DNA of 64,000 nucleotides from Hyphomicrobiales bacterium (GTDB lineage Bacteria > Pseudomonadota > Alphaproteobacteria > Rhizobiales > Rhizobiaceae): contig UCEZ01000014.1 in assembly GCA_900471525.1 (NCBI GenBank), positions 979 to 64,978 on the forward strand. The letters are read 5' to 3'. The position numbers and the translations under genes are program-made. This document shows, piece after piece, positions 27,692 to 35,483 of this stretch (position 1 is the stretch's first letter; each line of letters starts with the position of its first letter). A model generated the notes under the pieces. That model did no database searches. It had not been told where the DNA came from and saw only the letters and a program-made list of their open reading frames with translations.

Positions 27692-28195
27692 CTATGCCTG
27701 ATCCGGCAAAGTCAGCTGCATGAAGGTCAGGTCGAGCCAGCGGCCGAACTTGGTGCCGACCTCCTTCATCTGGCCGGTAATCACGAAGCCCAACTTCTCG
27801 TGCAGCCGGATCGAGGCGTCGTTGCTCGCCTCGATACCGGCGACTATCACGTGCTTGCCGCAGGCCACCGCACGCTCGATCAGGGCGAGCATCAGCATCT
27901 TGCCGATGCCGCCGCCGCGCTGGTTCTTCTCGACATAGACCGAGTGCTCGACCGTATGGCGATAACCATCGAAAGCCCTCCAGTCGCCGAAGGAGGCGTA
28001 GCCGGCAATCGATCCATCGTCGGCGACCGCCACCAGCACCGGATAGCCCAGGCGCCTGCGATCCGCGAGCCAGCTGGCACGATTTTCGAGGTCGACCTGC
28101 GTGTCGTTCCAGATCGCCGTCGTGTTGAGCACCGCATCATTGTAGATGTCGCGGATTGCGGGCAGGTCGGCGTCTTCGGCGTCGCGCAGGTGCAT
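27692..28195 (-). CDS. GNAT N-acetyltransferase (phosphinothricin acetyltransferase-like)
   Basis: The 167-residue product starts MHLRDAEDADLPAIRDIYND and has the PAT-like NTTAIWNDTQVDLENRASWL, EHSVYVEKNQRGGGIGKML (acetyl-CoA pyrophosphate loop), and GIEASNDASIRLHEKLGFV. This subgroup acetylates phosphinothricin, methionine sulfone or related amino acids; the natural substrate is uncertain. I chose the ATG at 28195; the longer in-frame ORF is not protein-like. It lies 54 bases upstream of the lytic transglycosylase gene, in the same direction. Confidence 0.92.
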   Translation of the reverse strand: MHLRDAEDADLPAIRDIYNDAVLNTTAIWNDTQVDLENRASWLADRRRLGYPVLVAVADDGSIAGYASFGDWRAFDGYRHTVEHSVYVEKNQRGGGIGKMLMLALIERAVACGKHVIVAGIEASNDASIRLHEKLGFVITGQMKEVGTKFGRWLDLTFMQLTLPDQA

Positions 28196-28522
28196 CACAT
28201 TTCTCCAGCAGTTTGGCGAAGCTCTAGGCCGGGGCTGCGGTGTTGTCGATGCTCTTTCATTTGCCCACAGCAATAGCGGGCTATTTTCTATGATTGTTAC
28301 AATTTGTGATCGAAAACGCTGTGTCTAGACGAGCGCAGTTCGCCGCAGAATGATGCAGCAGCGGGCAAGCCGGTGTCAAACGATGCACCCCGGTGCAATT
28401 CCGTGAAAATACGTGCGTGTACATGGTGGTTGCGTCCCTAGACCACCCCCTCTTGCGCCCGGCAAAACTACGCGCATAGTGCGCAGCAGGCAGCACCGAT
28501 TTTTTTTGGTGAAAGGTGCGCC
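28196..28522. other. 327-base intergenic region
   Basis: Upstream of both the GNAT gene (minus) and a 39-codon ORF (plus). It includes a hairpin GGTGGT...ACCACC around 28422-28445 followed within 60 bases by a T-rich run. No gene was recognised. Confidence 0.4.
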
Positions 28523-28642
28523 ATGCAACCCAGTACAGACTCTCTCACAATTTCTCTGCTTGGTATGGAAGCTTCAGCAAGCGGGCAGCTCGCTGTTATC
28601 GCGTTGCTGATTATTGCCGCAGCAATTCTCCTGCGCCGCTGA
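28523..28642 (+). CDS. 39-residue putative membrane peptide
   Basis: The ORF starts at an ATG with GAAAGG eight bases upstream. It encodes a polar N-terminus (MQPSTDSLTISLLGMEASAS), a continuous hydrophobic helix (LAVIALLIIAAAILL) and ends RR. The strong ribosome site, helix followed by a positive tail, and a T-rich stretch just before it argue for a real small protein, but coding cannot be proven at this length. No family is recognised. Confidence 0.5.
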   Translation: MQPSTDSLTISLLGMEASASGQLAVIALLIIAAAILLRR

Positions 28643-28756
28643 GATCACCAATCACGTTGGTTCTGCCTGTCCCACATACGCCGCTCTACCAGTTGGATCG
28701 CATATCGCGACCTCAAGTGATCGCAATTTGGGTGGTTTGGAAACGGTATGCGAAAA

Positions 28757-28882
28757 TGAAAAAGGCGGTCCTGCCCGCAAGGGTGACCGCCTGTCTGAGG
28801 GTGCAGATAATTCGTTAGCCAGGAAGATGATGCCTCCTTGGCAACCCGGTTGGGTGGTGACTTTTGTTCGGGAAAAGATCAC
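28757..28882 (-). ncRNA. Candidate structured small RNA with intrinsic terminator
   Basis: Read on the minus strand from about 28882: a hairpin GGTGATCTTTT / AAAAGTCACC, then ACCC-AACC-GGGT, then a small stem CCAAGGAG with CTTCCTGG, a single-stranded stretch (CTAACGAATTATCTGC), and a terminator AGGCGGTC / GACCGCCT (28763-28770 with 28785-28792) followed by TTTTT. It starts about 48 bases after the OYE stop on the same strand, so it may be an independent sRNA or a 3'-UTR-derived one. The layout resembles rhizobial trans-acting sRNAs, but I cannot assign the family. Confidence 0.55.
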
Positions 28883-28929
28883 CCCGCCTCGGCACTGTCA
28901 GTCCTCCCCTCACGGGAAGGGATGGAGCA

Positions 28930-30054
28930 TCAGGCCACCTGCTGCTCGAGCAGCGGATAGTCGGTATAACCCTTGGCGCCACCGCCGTAAAAGGTTGCCT
29001 GGTCCGGCGTGTTGAGCGGCGCACTGTCCTTCAGTCGCTGCACAAGGTCCGGATTGGCGATGAACGGCTTTCCGAAGGCGACGAGGTCGGTCTTGCCTTC
29101 CTTGACGGACTGGACGGCGAGTTCGCGGTCGTAACCGTTGTTGGTCATCCATGCAGCCTTGCCGCCGGTCTGTTCATAGGCCTGGCGAAGGGCCTTGTAG
29201 TCGAACGGCTTGTCGCCCTGCTGGAAGTCGCGCGGGCCGCCGGTGGCGCCCTCGATGACGTGGATATAGGACAGCTTGTACTTGGCCAGGCCTTCGACGA
29301 CATAGGTGAACAGTGCCTGTGCATCCGGATCGGACGAGTCGTTGGCGGGCGTCACCGGCGAAATGCGGATGCCGGTGCGGCCTTCGCCGATTTCCCTGGT
29401 GATGGCATCGACGACCTGGAAGAGGAAGCGGGCGCGGTTTTCGATCGGGCCACCATATTCGTCGGTGCGCACGTTCGAGCCGGACCGCAGGAACTGGTCG
29501 ATCAGGTAGCCGTTGGCCGCGTGGATTTCGACGCCGTCGAAACCGGCATCGATGGCCGCACGGGCTGCCTTGCGATAGTCTTCGAGGATGCCCGGAATTT
29601 CGGAAAGTTCGAGCGCGCGGGGCTCGGAGGTCTCGGCGAAGGTGCCGGTGCCGTCTTCATTGATCAGGTAGGTCTTCGACTTCGCCTGGATGGCCGAGGC
29701 CGATACCGGCTTGCCGCCGTTCGGCTGCAGCGAGGTGTGCGAGATACGGCCGACATGCCACATCTGGACGACGATCTTGCCGCCAGCCGAGTGCACGGCG
29801 TTTGTTACCTTGCTCCAGCCGTCGAGGGCTTCCTTGGTGTAGAGGCCCGGAACATCGGCATAACCCTGGCCCTGATGGGTAATCGCGGTCGCTTCCGTGA
29901 TCAGCAGACCGGCTGAGGCGCGCTGCTCGTAATAGGTGACGTTCAGCGTGTTCGGAACGGCGCCCGGCGAACGGTTGCGGGTCAAAGGCGCCATCACGAT
30001 ACGGTTGGCAAGCTCGATGTCACCGATCTTGATCGGGTCGAAGAGGGAAGTCAT
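28930..30054 (-). CDS. Old-yellow-enzyme family FMN alkene reductase
   Basis: The 374-residue cytosolic flavoprotein starts MTSLFDPIKIGDIELANRIV and has MAPLTRNRSPG, the substrate-binding His178 and Asn181 and catalytic Tyr183 in EIHAANGYLIDQFL, and TDEYGGPIENRARF. Members reduce activated alkenes, N-ethylmaleimide or nitrate esters with NAD(P)H. It follows the ArsR gene by 64 bases on the same strand, so the ArsR-type regulator probably controls it, perhaps in response to electrophiles. Confidence 0.94.
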   Translation of the reverse strand: MTSLFDPIKIGDIELANRIVMAPLTRNRSPGAVPNTLNVTYYEQRASAGLLITEATAITHQGQGYADVPGLYTKEALDGWSKVTNAVHSAGGKIVVQMWHVGRISHTSLQPNGGKPVSASAIQAKSKTYLINEDGTGTFAETSEPRALELSEIPGILEDYRKAARAAIDAGFDGVEIHAANGYLIDQFLRSGSNVRTDEYGGPIENRARFLFQVVDAITREIGEGRTGIRISPVTPANDSSDPDAQALFTYVVEGLAKYKLSYIHVIEGATGGPRDFQQGDKPFDYKALRQAYEQTGGKAAWMTNNGYDRELAVQSVKEGKTDLVAFGKPFIANPDLVQRLKDSAPLNTPDQATFYGGGAKGYTDYPLLEQQVA

Positions 30055-30118
30055 GGGAAGTCCTTTTCGTTCGTTGCGGGGTATCTTGGGAGGGTAAAAC
30101 TTCGGGTCGAGTCGCCCG

Positions 30119-30412
30119 TCAGAGCGTGTTGCGGATGTCTTTCAGGAACGCCTCGATCGTCTCCTCGTTCCGTTTGTAGAAAATCCATTGGCCGACACGT
30201 TTTGTGGTCACGAGATCAGCGCGATGCAGAATCGACAGATGGCCGGAGACGGTCGATTGCGAAAGGCCGCACCGTTCGAACTGGCTGGCGCAGATGCCCA
30301 TGTCCAGCGGATGGTGCTGGTCGGAAAAATGCGCTTCCGGCTCCTTCATCCAGCCCAGCATCTCGATGCGCTTCGGATGCGCCAGGGCTTTTAGAATTTC
30401 GTCCTTGTCCAT
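30119..30412 (-). CDS. ArsR-family winged-helix regulator
   Basis: A 97-residue product starting MDKDEILKALAHPKRIEML, with recognition helix CGLSQSTVSGHLSILHRA and wing LVTTKRVGQWIFYKR. Cys41 and Cys48 flank the recognition helix and could sense thiol-reactive compounds or metal. An upstream in-frame TTG (30439) would add nine residues; I prefer the ATG at 30412. The dyad at 30455-30470 lies just upstream and is a good autoregulatory operator. It leads the OYE operon. Confidence 0.9.
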   Translation of the reverse strand: MDKDEILKALAHPKRIEMLGWMKEPEAHFSDQHHPLDMGICASQFERCGLSQSTVSGHLSILHRADLVTTKRVGQWIFYKRNEETIEAFLKDIRNTL

Positions 30413-30454
30413 CAATCGCTCTGTATCGTTAAATCCCAATATGCCGATACGTAA

Positions 30455-30470
30455 ATCGGATTTTTCCGAT
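30455..30470. promoter_or_regulatory. Candidate ArsR operator
   Basis: A perfect dyad, ATCGGA-TTTT-TCCGAT, 43 bases upstream of the ArsR start, in the position expected for autorepression of the ArsR-OYE operon. Confidence 0.6.
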
Positions 30471-30519
30471 ATTCAAGTCACGTATTTGTGAGAGCGTTTC
30501 GTGTGTCGAAATTCAGGGC

Positions 30520-30638
30520 AAAAAAAGAGGGCCACTGGAGGACAGGGCCCTTTTGAGATGTGAAGGTTAAAAACCTCCAGAGGGGAACAGCTGCTGCGGT
30601 GGCACTGGGAGGAAAAGACCACCATGCGCATCAGCTTA
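30520..30638 (-). ncRNA. AbcR-type (alpha-r15) small RNA, distal copy
   Basis: On the minus strand this region holds TTTTCCTCCCAGTGCCACCG, CAGCAGCTGTTCCCCTCTGG and a terminator GGGCC-CTG..CAG-TGGCCC with seven T (ending at 30520). The CTCCCA motif is the exposed anti-Shine-Dalgarno sequence of AbcR1/AbcR2, which repress ABC-transporter mRNAs. A promoter TTGAAA-N17-CATATC (30671 to 30643) predicts a start near 30636, giving about 117 nt. A second copy lies 87 bases upstream, and the LsrB/VtlR gene is next to it, as in other Rhizobiales. Confidence 0.9.
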
Positions 30639-30642
30639 GTCG

Positions 30643-30671
30643 GATATGGGAAAGTGCCGCGAAAATTTCAA
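30643..30671 (-). promoter_or_regulatory. Promoter of distal AbcR copy
   Basis: On the minus strand, TTGAAA (30671-30666), 17-base spacer, CATATC (30648-30643). Spacer length and position match the promoter of the other copy. Confidence 0.65.
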
Positions 30672-30724
30672 TGACTGGCGGCCAAGAAAAGTTGCAACCA
30701 TAAGGATGTGCTTGAATTCAAGGC

Positions 30725-30845
30725 AAAAAAAGAGGGCCACAAGAAGAACTTGGGCCCTTTATAGTTATGAAGGTAATTAACCTCCAGAGGGGAACAGCTG
30801 CTGCGGTGGCACTGGGAGGAAAAAAGCCACCAAGATGCATCAGCT
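30725..30845 (-). ncRNA. AbcR-type (alpha-r15) small RNA, proximal copy
   Basis: Nearly identical core to the distal copy: TTTTTTCCTCCCAGTGCCAC, then GTTCCCCTCTGGAGG, and a terminator GGGCC-CAAG-TTCTT-CTTG-TGGCCC with seven T ending at 30725. The 5' hairpin and the linker before the terminator differ between copies, as in known AbcR1/AbcR2 pairs. The promoter TTGCGA-N17-CATACC (30880 to 30852) predicts a start near 30845. It lies between the LsrB-like gene and the distal copy, all on the minus strand. Confidence 0.9.
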
Positions 30846-30851
30846 GCAGTC

Positions 30852-30880
30852 GGTATGATGGTTTTTTGGGCTGCTCGCAA
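30852..30880 (-). promoter_or_regulatory. Promoter of proximal AbcR copy
   Basis: On the minus strand, TTGCGA (30880-30875), 17-base spacer, CATACC (30857-30852). The weaker -10 fits a promoter that needs an activator. VtlR is known to activate one AbcR copy in related bacteria. Confidence 0.55.
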
Positions 30881-31053
30881 TCATTTAATATGCATGACAG
30901 CCATGTGTTGGGCGCACCCCTGCGTATTTTTCAGGCGATTTTCAGCGCGCGCCCATTGCACGGAATGGGCGTGTCGCGAAAAAATTCAGTTAAAACAGCA
31001 GTTTGTCTAGGAGATATATAGAGAACGTTTTTTGTGCAGGTGCGAAGACTGCA

Positions 31054-31950
31054 TCAGAAGTTCCAGTTGCGCGCCTTTGCGACGATGAAATCGCGGAAGA
31101 CTTTCAGCTTGGCAGCGTTCTTCATCTCGTCCGGGTAGCAGAAATAGGTATCGAAGGACGGAATGTCGGCACCGATCGGCAGTTGAATGAGGCCGGGATC
31201 GCGACCGACGATATAGTCCGGCATCATGGCGATGCCGATGCCGAGCAGGCAGGCGCGCTTGATCGAGGTCTGGCTGTTGATCTGCAGATGCGAGGGGCGC
31301 GGATTGTCCGAATCTCTCCCGGCAATCTCGAGCCAGTTGACGTCGAGCAGATAGTTGGGGGCCGGCTCACCGAAGGTGATGATGCGGTGGTTGTCGAGAT
31401 CCTCGATCGACTGCGGCTCGCCATATTTGTTGATGTAGGACGGCGCGGCATAGACGTGCATGTGCACGGTGAAGAGCTTGCGCTGGATCAGGTCCGACTG
31501 CTGCGGCTGGCGCAGCCGGATGGCGCAGTCGGCGTGGCGCATGTTGACGTCCAACTCCTCGTTGTCGAGGATAAGCTGCACCTGCATGTCGGGATAGAGC
31601 GACAGGAATTCCTGCACCTTGTCGGTGAGCCAGCCCTGGCCGAGGCCAACGGTCGTGGTGATGCGCAGCTTGCCGGACGGCTTGTCGGTGTTCTCGGTCA
31701 GCTGGACCTTGACGCTTTCGAGCTTCATCAGCACTTCGTGGGCGGTCCGGTAGAGGATTTCGCCCTGCTCGGTGAGGATCAGGCCGCGCGCATGGCGATG
31801 AAACAGCTTGATGCCGACATCCTGCTCCAGCGAGCTCACCTGGCGGCTGATGGCCGACTGGGAAAGATGCAACTTATCGGCTGCATGGGTGAACGATCCC
31901 GCTTCCGCCGCCGCATGGAAAATACGCAGTTTGTCCCAGTCTAGCGGCAT
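31054..31950 (-). CDS. lsrB: LysR-type regulator LsrB/VtlR
   Basis: The 298-residue product starts MPLDWDKLRIFHAAAEAGSF, with helix-turn-helix HLSQSAISRQVSSLEQDVG, then KLFHRHARGLILTEQG, and a ligand domain containing DNEELDVNMRHADCAIRL and INSQTSIKRACLLGIGIAM. LsrB of Sinorhizobium controls LPS and redox genes and is needed for nodulation; VtlR of Brucella and Agrobacterium activates abcR and small-protein genes. Cys142, Cys234 and Cys271 are candidates for redox sensing. It lies beside trxB and the AbcR pair, which supports the name. I chose the start at 31950 by family agreement over a 34-residue extension. Confidence 0.93.
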   Translation of the reverse strand: MPLDWDKLRIFHAAAEAGSFTHAADKLHLSQSAISRQVSSLEQDVGIKLFHRHARGLILTEQGEILYRTAHEVLMKLESVKVQLTENTDKPSGKLRITTTVGLGQGWLTDKVQEFLSLYPDMQVQLILDNEELDVNMRHADCAIRLRQPQQSDLIQRKLFTVHMHVYAAPSYINKYGEPQSIEDLDNHRIITFGEPAPNYLLDVNWLEIAGRDSDNPRPSHLQINSQTSIKRACLLGIGIAMMPDYIVGRDPGLIQLPIGADIPSFDTYFCYPDEMKNAAKLKVFRDFIVAKARNWNF

Positions 31951-32065
31951 GCCGTCCCCCAATAGGTGCTCGTGGCGGAAAACGGCCTCGTTGTTCCCCG
32001 CCATAAGGCTGATTGTCTGTTCCCACTCAGGAGCGGCCTTCGACCGCTCCAATCATTCGCGGCTT

Positions 32066-33040
32066 CTATTCGGCCGCAATTGCGACAGGCATATGGCCCG
32101 CCAGGTATTTTTCCGCTTCAAGCGCTGCCATGCAGCCCATCCCTGCGGCCGTGATCGCCTGACGATAGATATCGTCGGTCACGTCACCGGCCGCGTAAAC
32201 GCCGGCCACATCAGTGGCAGTCGAATCGGGAGCTGTCCAGAGATAGCCATTCGGCTTCAGGCGCAGCTTGTCCTTGAAGAGTTCGACCGCCGGCGCATGG
32301 CCGATCGCCACGAACACACCGTCGATCGGCATCTCGCTGGTCGCACCCGTCTTGGTGTTGCGCAGCTTGACGCCGCTGACCGAAGCCGGCATTGGCGGCT
32401 TGGCAGGCGCGCCGGTATATTCCGTCACCTCGTGATCCCAGATGATCTTGACGTTTGCCTTGGCGAACAGCCGCTCCTGCAGAATCTTCTCGGCGCGGAA
32501 ATGATCGCGGCGATGGACCACGGTCACGGTCTTTGCAAGGTTCGACAGATAGAGTGCTTCCTCGACTGCCGAATTGCCGCCGCCGACCACGATCACGTCC
32601 TTGTTGCGATAGAAGAAACCGTCGCAGGTGGCGCAGGCCGAAACCCCAAACCCCTGGAAGGTCGCCTCGCTCTCGATGCCCAGCCACTTCGCCTTGGCGC
32701 CGGTGGCGATGATCAGCACGTCGGCCGTCCAGTCGGTGCCGCTGTCGGTCTTCAGCCTGAACGGGCGCACCGACATATCGACATCGGTGACAAGGTCGTT
32801 GACGATCTCGGCGCCGACATGCTGCGCCTGCTTGAGCATCTGCTCCATCATCCACGGCCCCTGGACCGGATCGGCATAACCCGGATAGTTCTCGACGTCC
32901 GTGGTGATCATCAGCTGGCCACCCTGTTCCAGGCCGGCGATCAGTACCGGATTGAGCAGGGCGCGCGCCGAATAGATGGCGGCGGTATAGCCGGCCGGGC
33001 CGGAGCCGATGATGAGAACTTTGGTGTGTCGGGCAGTCAT
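32066..33040 (-). CDS. trxB: Thioredoxin reductase
   Basis: An FAD/NADPH flavoenzyme that reduces thioredoxin. The 324-residue product has the FAD motif LIIGSGPAGYTAAIY, redox-active Cys136 and Cys139 in ACATCDGFFY, the NADPH motif VVGGGNSAVEEALYL with HRRDHFRAEK, and the C-terminal FAD motif GVYAAGDVTDD. The length is typical. It is 115 bases upstream of the LsrB start in the same direction, so the redox-responsive regulator and the reductase may share a transcript. Confidence 0.97.
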   Translation of the reverse strand: MTARHTKVLIIGSGPAGYTAAIYSARALLNPVLIAGLEQGGQLMITTDVENYPGYADPVQGPWMMEQMLKQAQHVGAEIVNDLVTDVDMSVRPFRLKTDSGTDWTADVLIIATGAKAKWLGIESEATFQGFGVSACATCDGFFYRNKDVIVVGGGNSAVEEALYLSNLAKTVTVVHRRDHFRAEKILQERLFAKANVKIIWDHEVTEYTGAPAKPPMPASVSGVKLRNTKTGATSEMPIDGVFVAIGHAPAVELFKDKLRLKPNGYLWTAPDSTATDVAGVYAAGDVTDDIYRQAITAAGMGCMAALEAEKYLAGHMPVAIAAE

Positions 33041-33296
33041 GGTCCGGGTCCTTCGGTGGCCGGGACGGTATAGCAGCGTCCGGCTTCGTCATAGAGTGAG
33101 AAAATCGCCTTTTAGTTTAGGGATTCCCGCCGCCTTGTTTCAAGGGCAGGGCTGTTGATACACACAGATGTGTTGCCCGATTGCCCCGGTTCAGAGAGGT
33201 TTTTGTGCATGACACACAAAGACGCTCTCGTTTTTCCATCCTAATACGTGTTACCGACGAGACTTATGACAATGGCCGATCGGGGCAGAACTGGCA

Positions 33297-34361
33297 GTGA
33301 ACAAGCGGCAATCTCCATACCCGTTCGAAAATCCCGGCGATTTCGACTACGGCCGCTCGCTGTTTCACCGGTTCCAGACCTGGCTCGATAGCCGCCGTGT
33401 TTCGTCCCGTCGCAAGAGCAAGTCAGAAACGGTACCGCTGTCGCCGTTGTCGCCCGCCGTCTTCCGGCCATTGCAAGGTGATGACGTTCCGCTGCTTTTC
33501 CTGGCCCATAATGACCTCAAATTCATGCGCTCGCTACTTGCCCACTATCGCAGGCTCGGCGTCACGCGGTTCATCTGTGTCGATGATCAGTCCGACGATG
33601 GTACCCGCGAATTGCTGTGTGCTCAACCCGATGTGGATGTCTGGACGTCGGCCGTGCGATACGGCGAAGCCCGGCGGGGCAAACTCTGGCGCGAAGCCCT
33701 ATTTGCCCGCTACGGCAAGAACCGCTGGTATCTGAACATCGACGCAGACGAATACCTCGTTTACGATCACTGTTTCGAAAAGCTGTTGCCGGAGCTGATC
33801 GCCCGGCTCGAAAGCCTCGGCGTGCGCCGGTTCGCAGCACCGATGATCGACATGTATCCAGGCGGCAGTGTCAGTGCCTTTGCCTTCGACGGTTCGACGG
33901 ACGCCATGCCCTGGGAGGTTGCCGATTGCATCGACGGCACCGGCTACGTCATAGAGAAGACCAAGCGGTTCCTTAGCCTTTCCGGCGGCCCGCGGCGGCG
34001 CAAGTTTGCGGCGGAAGCCGAAATGATGAAATATCCGCTGATGTATTGGGACGATGATTGCAGCTTCGGCATCAGCATCCACCAGCCTTTGCCGTTCGAC
34101 CGCAATTTTACGGCGATCTCGGGCGTGCTCTTGCATTTCAAGTTCTTTGCCGATTATCACGAAAAGACGCGGGAAGCGGTGGCCGACAAGCAGTACTTCG
34201 GCGGCGCCCGCGAATACCAGCGCATCCTCGATACGGTTGAGGCAAGCGGCGATCTCGATTTCGTCTATGATGGCACTTTGAAATATTCCTCGCCGGAACA
34301 ATTGATCGTGGCTGGCTTCATGCGGTCGATCTGGTCGGCCGGCCACCGCGCGGGGACTTAG
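33297..34361 (+). CDS. Family 2-type glycosyltransferase (Glyco_tranf_2_4-like)
   Basis: The 354-residue product starts at GTG (MNKRQSPYPFENPGDFDYG); no in-frame ATG is nearby. The core has PLLFLAHNDLKFMRSLLAHY, FICVDDQSDDGTRELL, and YLNIDADEYLVYDHCFEKLL, where DAD/DxD would bind the sugar-nucleotide metal, followed by a GT92-like LLHFKFFADYHEKTREA. The sugar and acceptor are unknown. It ends eight bases before the acyltransferase gene and is divergent from trxB. By context it belongs to surface polysaccharide synthesis. Confidence 0.85.
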   Translation: MNKRQSPYPFENPGDFDYGRSLFHRFQTWLDSRRVSSRRKSKSETVPLSPLSPAVFRPLQGDDVPLLFLAHNDLKFMRSLLAHYRRLGVTRFICVDDQSDDGTRELLCAQPDVDVWTSAVRYGEARRGKLWREALFARYGKNRWYLNIDADEYLVYDHCFEKLLPELIARLESLGVRRFAAPMIDMYPGGSVSAFAFDGSTDAMPWEVADCIDGTGYVIEKTKRFLSLSGGPRRRKFAAEAEMMKYPLMYWDDDCSFGISIHQPLPFDRNFTAISGVLLHFKFFADYHEKTREAVADKQYFGGAREYQRILDTVEASGDLDFVYDGTLKYSSPEQLIVAGFMRSIWSAGHRAGT

Positions 34362-34369
34362 AGGGCCTC

Positions 34370-34903
34370 ATGCGCATTGGATCCCTTTCCCACTACTTTT
34401 GCCTTCTTCGCGGACTGCTGCTGCCGGGCCATTTGCGTGTCGGCCGCAAAGCACAAATCCGGTGGGGTGCGTTCATCGATGCCTATCGCGGACGCGTGGT
34501 GATCGGCGACCGGTTCAAGATCCACAGGGGCGGCTTCATCGATGCACAGAAGGGCAGCATTGAAATCGGCTCGAACGTGTCGATCAATCCCTATAGCATT
34601 CTCTATGGTCTTGGAGGGATCAGGATCGGCAACGATGTCAGGATCGCGGCGCATGTCGTGATCGTTTCTTTCGATCACCGTTATGATGATGTCTCCAAAC
34701 CCATTACCATGCAGGGCGTCGTAGCCAAGCCGATCACTATCGAGGACGATGTCTGGATCGGTGCTGGCGCAAAAGTATTGGGAGGCTCCCATATTTCCAA
34801 GGGCTGTGTCATCGGTGCAAATGCCGTGGTCAAGGGAAGGACGGAGCCTTATGGAATTTACGTTGGCAGCCCGGCGCGGCTCTTGAAGTATCGCGGGCAA
34901 TAG
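34370..34903 (+). CDS. Hexapeptide-repeat (left-handed beta-helix) acyltransferase
   Basis: The 177-residue product has repeated [LIV]-G-x4 hexapeptide turns: IRWGAFIDAYRGRVVIGDRF, IEIGSNVSINPYS, GGIRIGNDVRIAAHVVIVSF, then the catalytic His in FDHRYDD, IEDDVWIGAGAKVLGG and VIGANAVVKG. This is the WcaF/LacA-type O-acetyltransferase pattern, closing with YVGSPARLLKYRG. It probably acylates a sugar of LPS core or other surface glycan. It is coupled to the glycosyltransferase gene just upstream. Confidence 0.9.
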   Translation: MRIGSLSHYFCLLRGLLLPGHLRVGRKAQIRWGAFIDAYRGRVVIGDRFKIHRGGFIDAQKGSIEIGSNVSINPYSILYGLGGIRIGNDVRIAAHVVIVSFDHRYDDVSKPITMQGVVAKPITIEDDVWIGAGAKVLGGSHISKGCVIGANAVVKGRTEPYGIYVGSPARLLKYRGQ

Positions 34904-34954
34904 TAAAAACGGTCCGCGGACGTCGGGCCGATAAGAAACACGGGAACCTCAACC

Positions 34955-35425
34955 ATGGTGATGCGCGTCGAACTTGATGCTATCGATATGAAAATTCTGC
35001 GCGAGCTCCAGAATGACGGGCGGATGACAAATGTCGAACTCGCCGAACGTGTCGGCATCTCGGCGCCGCCATGTCTGAGGCGCGTGCGCAAGCTGGAAGA
35101 GGCCGGCATCATCCGCGGCTATCGTGCGCTGCTGAACGCTCCGGCGCTCGGCTATGATCTGGTCGCTTTCTGTATGGTTGGCCTGAAACATCAATCCGAT
35201 GCCAATCTCAAGGCCTTTGCCAAGCAGACGGCCAATTGGCCGCTGGTGCGAGAGGCCTGGATGGTCTCGGGAGAATCCGATTTTCTCCTTCAGTGTGTGG
35301 CTGAAAACCTTGCAGGCTTTCAGGATTTCGTTATTGAAGAGCTCACGGCCACGGAGAATGTGGATACTGTGCGAACGATGCTGACCATCCGGCAGGTCAA
35401 GGATGTCTCACTCATAGAGATCTAG
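34955..35425 (+). CDS. lrp: Lrp/AsnC-family regulator
   Basis: The 156-residue product has the N-terminal helix-turn-helix LDAIDMKILRELQNDGRM and VELAERVGISAPPCLRRVRK, then a RAM/ligand-binding domain with GYRALLNAPALGYDLVAF and AWMVSGESDFLLQC. In Sinorhizobium an lrp gene occupies the same place between trxB and the lps core genes. Its target genes cannot be read here. It lies 51 bases after the acyltransferase gene and 58 bases before the FkbM gene on the same strand. Confidence 0.9.
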   Translation: MVMRVELDAIDMKILRELQNDGRMTNVELAERVGISAPPCLRRVRKLEEAGIIRGYRALLNAPALGYDLVAFCMVGLKHQSDANLKAFAKQTANWPLVREAWMVSGESDFLLQCVAENLAGFQDFVIEELTATENVDTVRTMLTIRQVKDVSLIEI

Positions 35426-35483
35426 ACGTCGCGCTTTTGCTGCCGCACAGGTATGTCCGGTTATCACGATAGGATCAGGTATT

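Noticed and set aside
28690-28720. GGTAGAGC on the minus strand, like a tRNA D-arm
   Set aside because: No acceptor stem, anticodon arm or T-arm could be matched around it.
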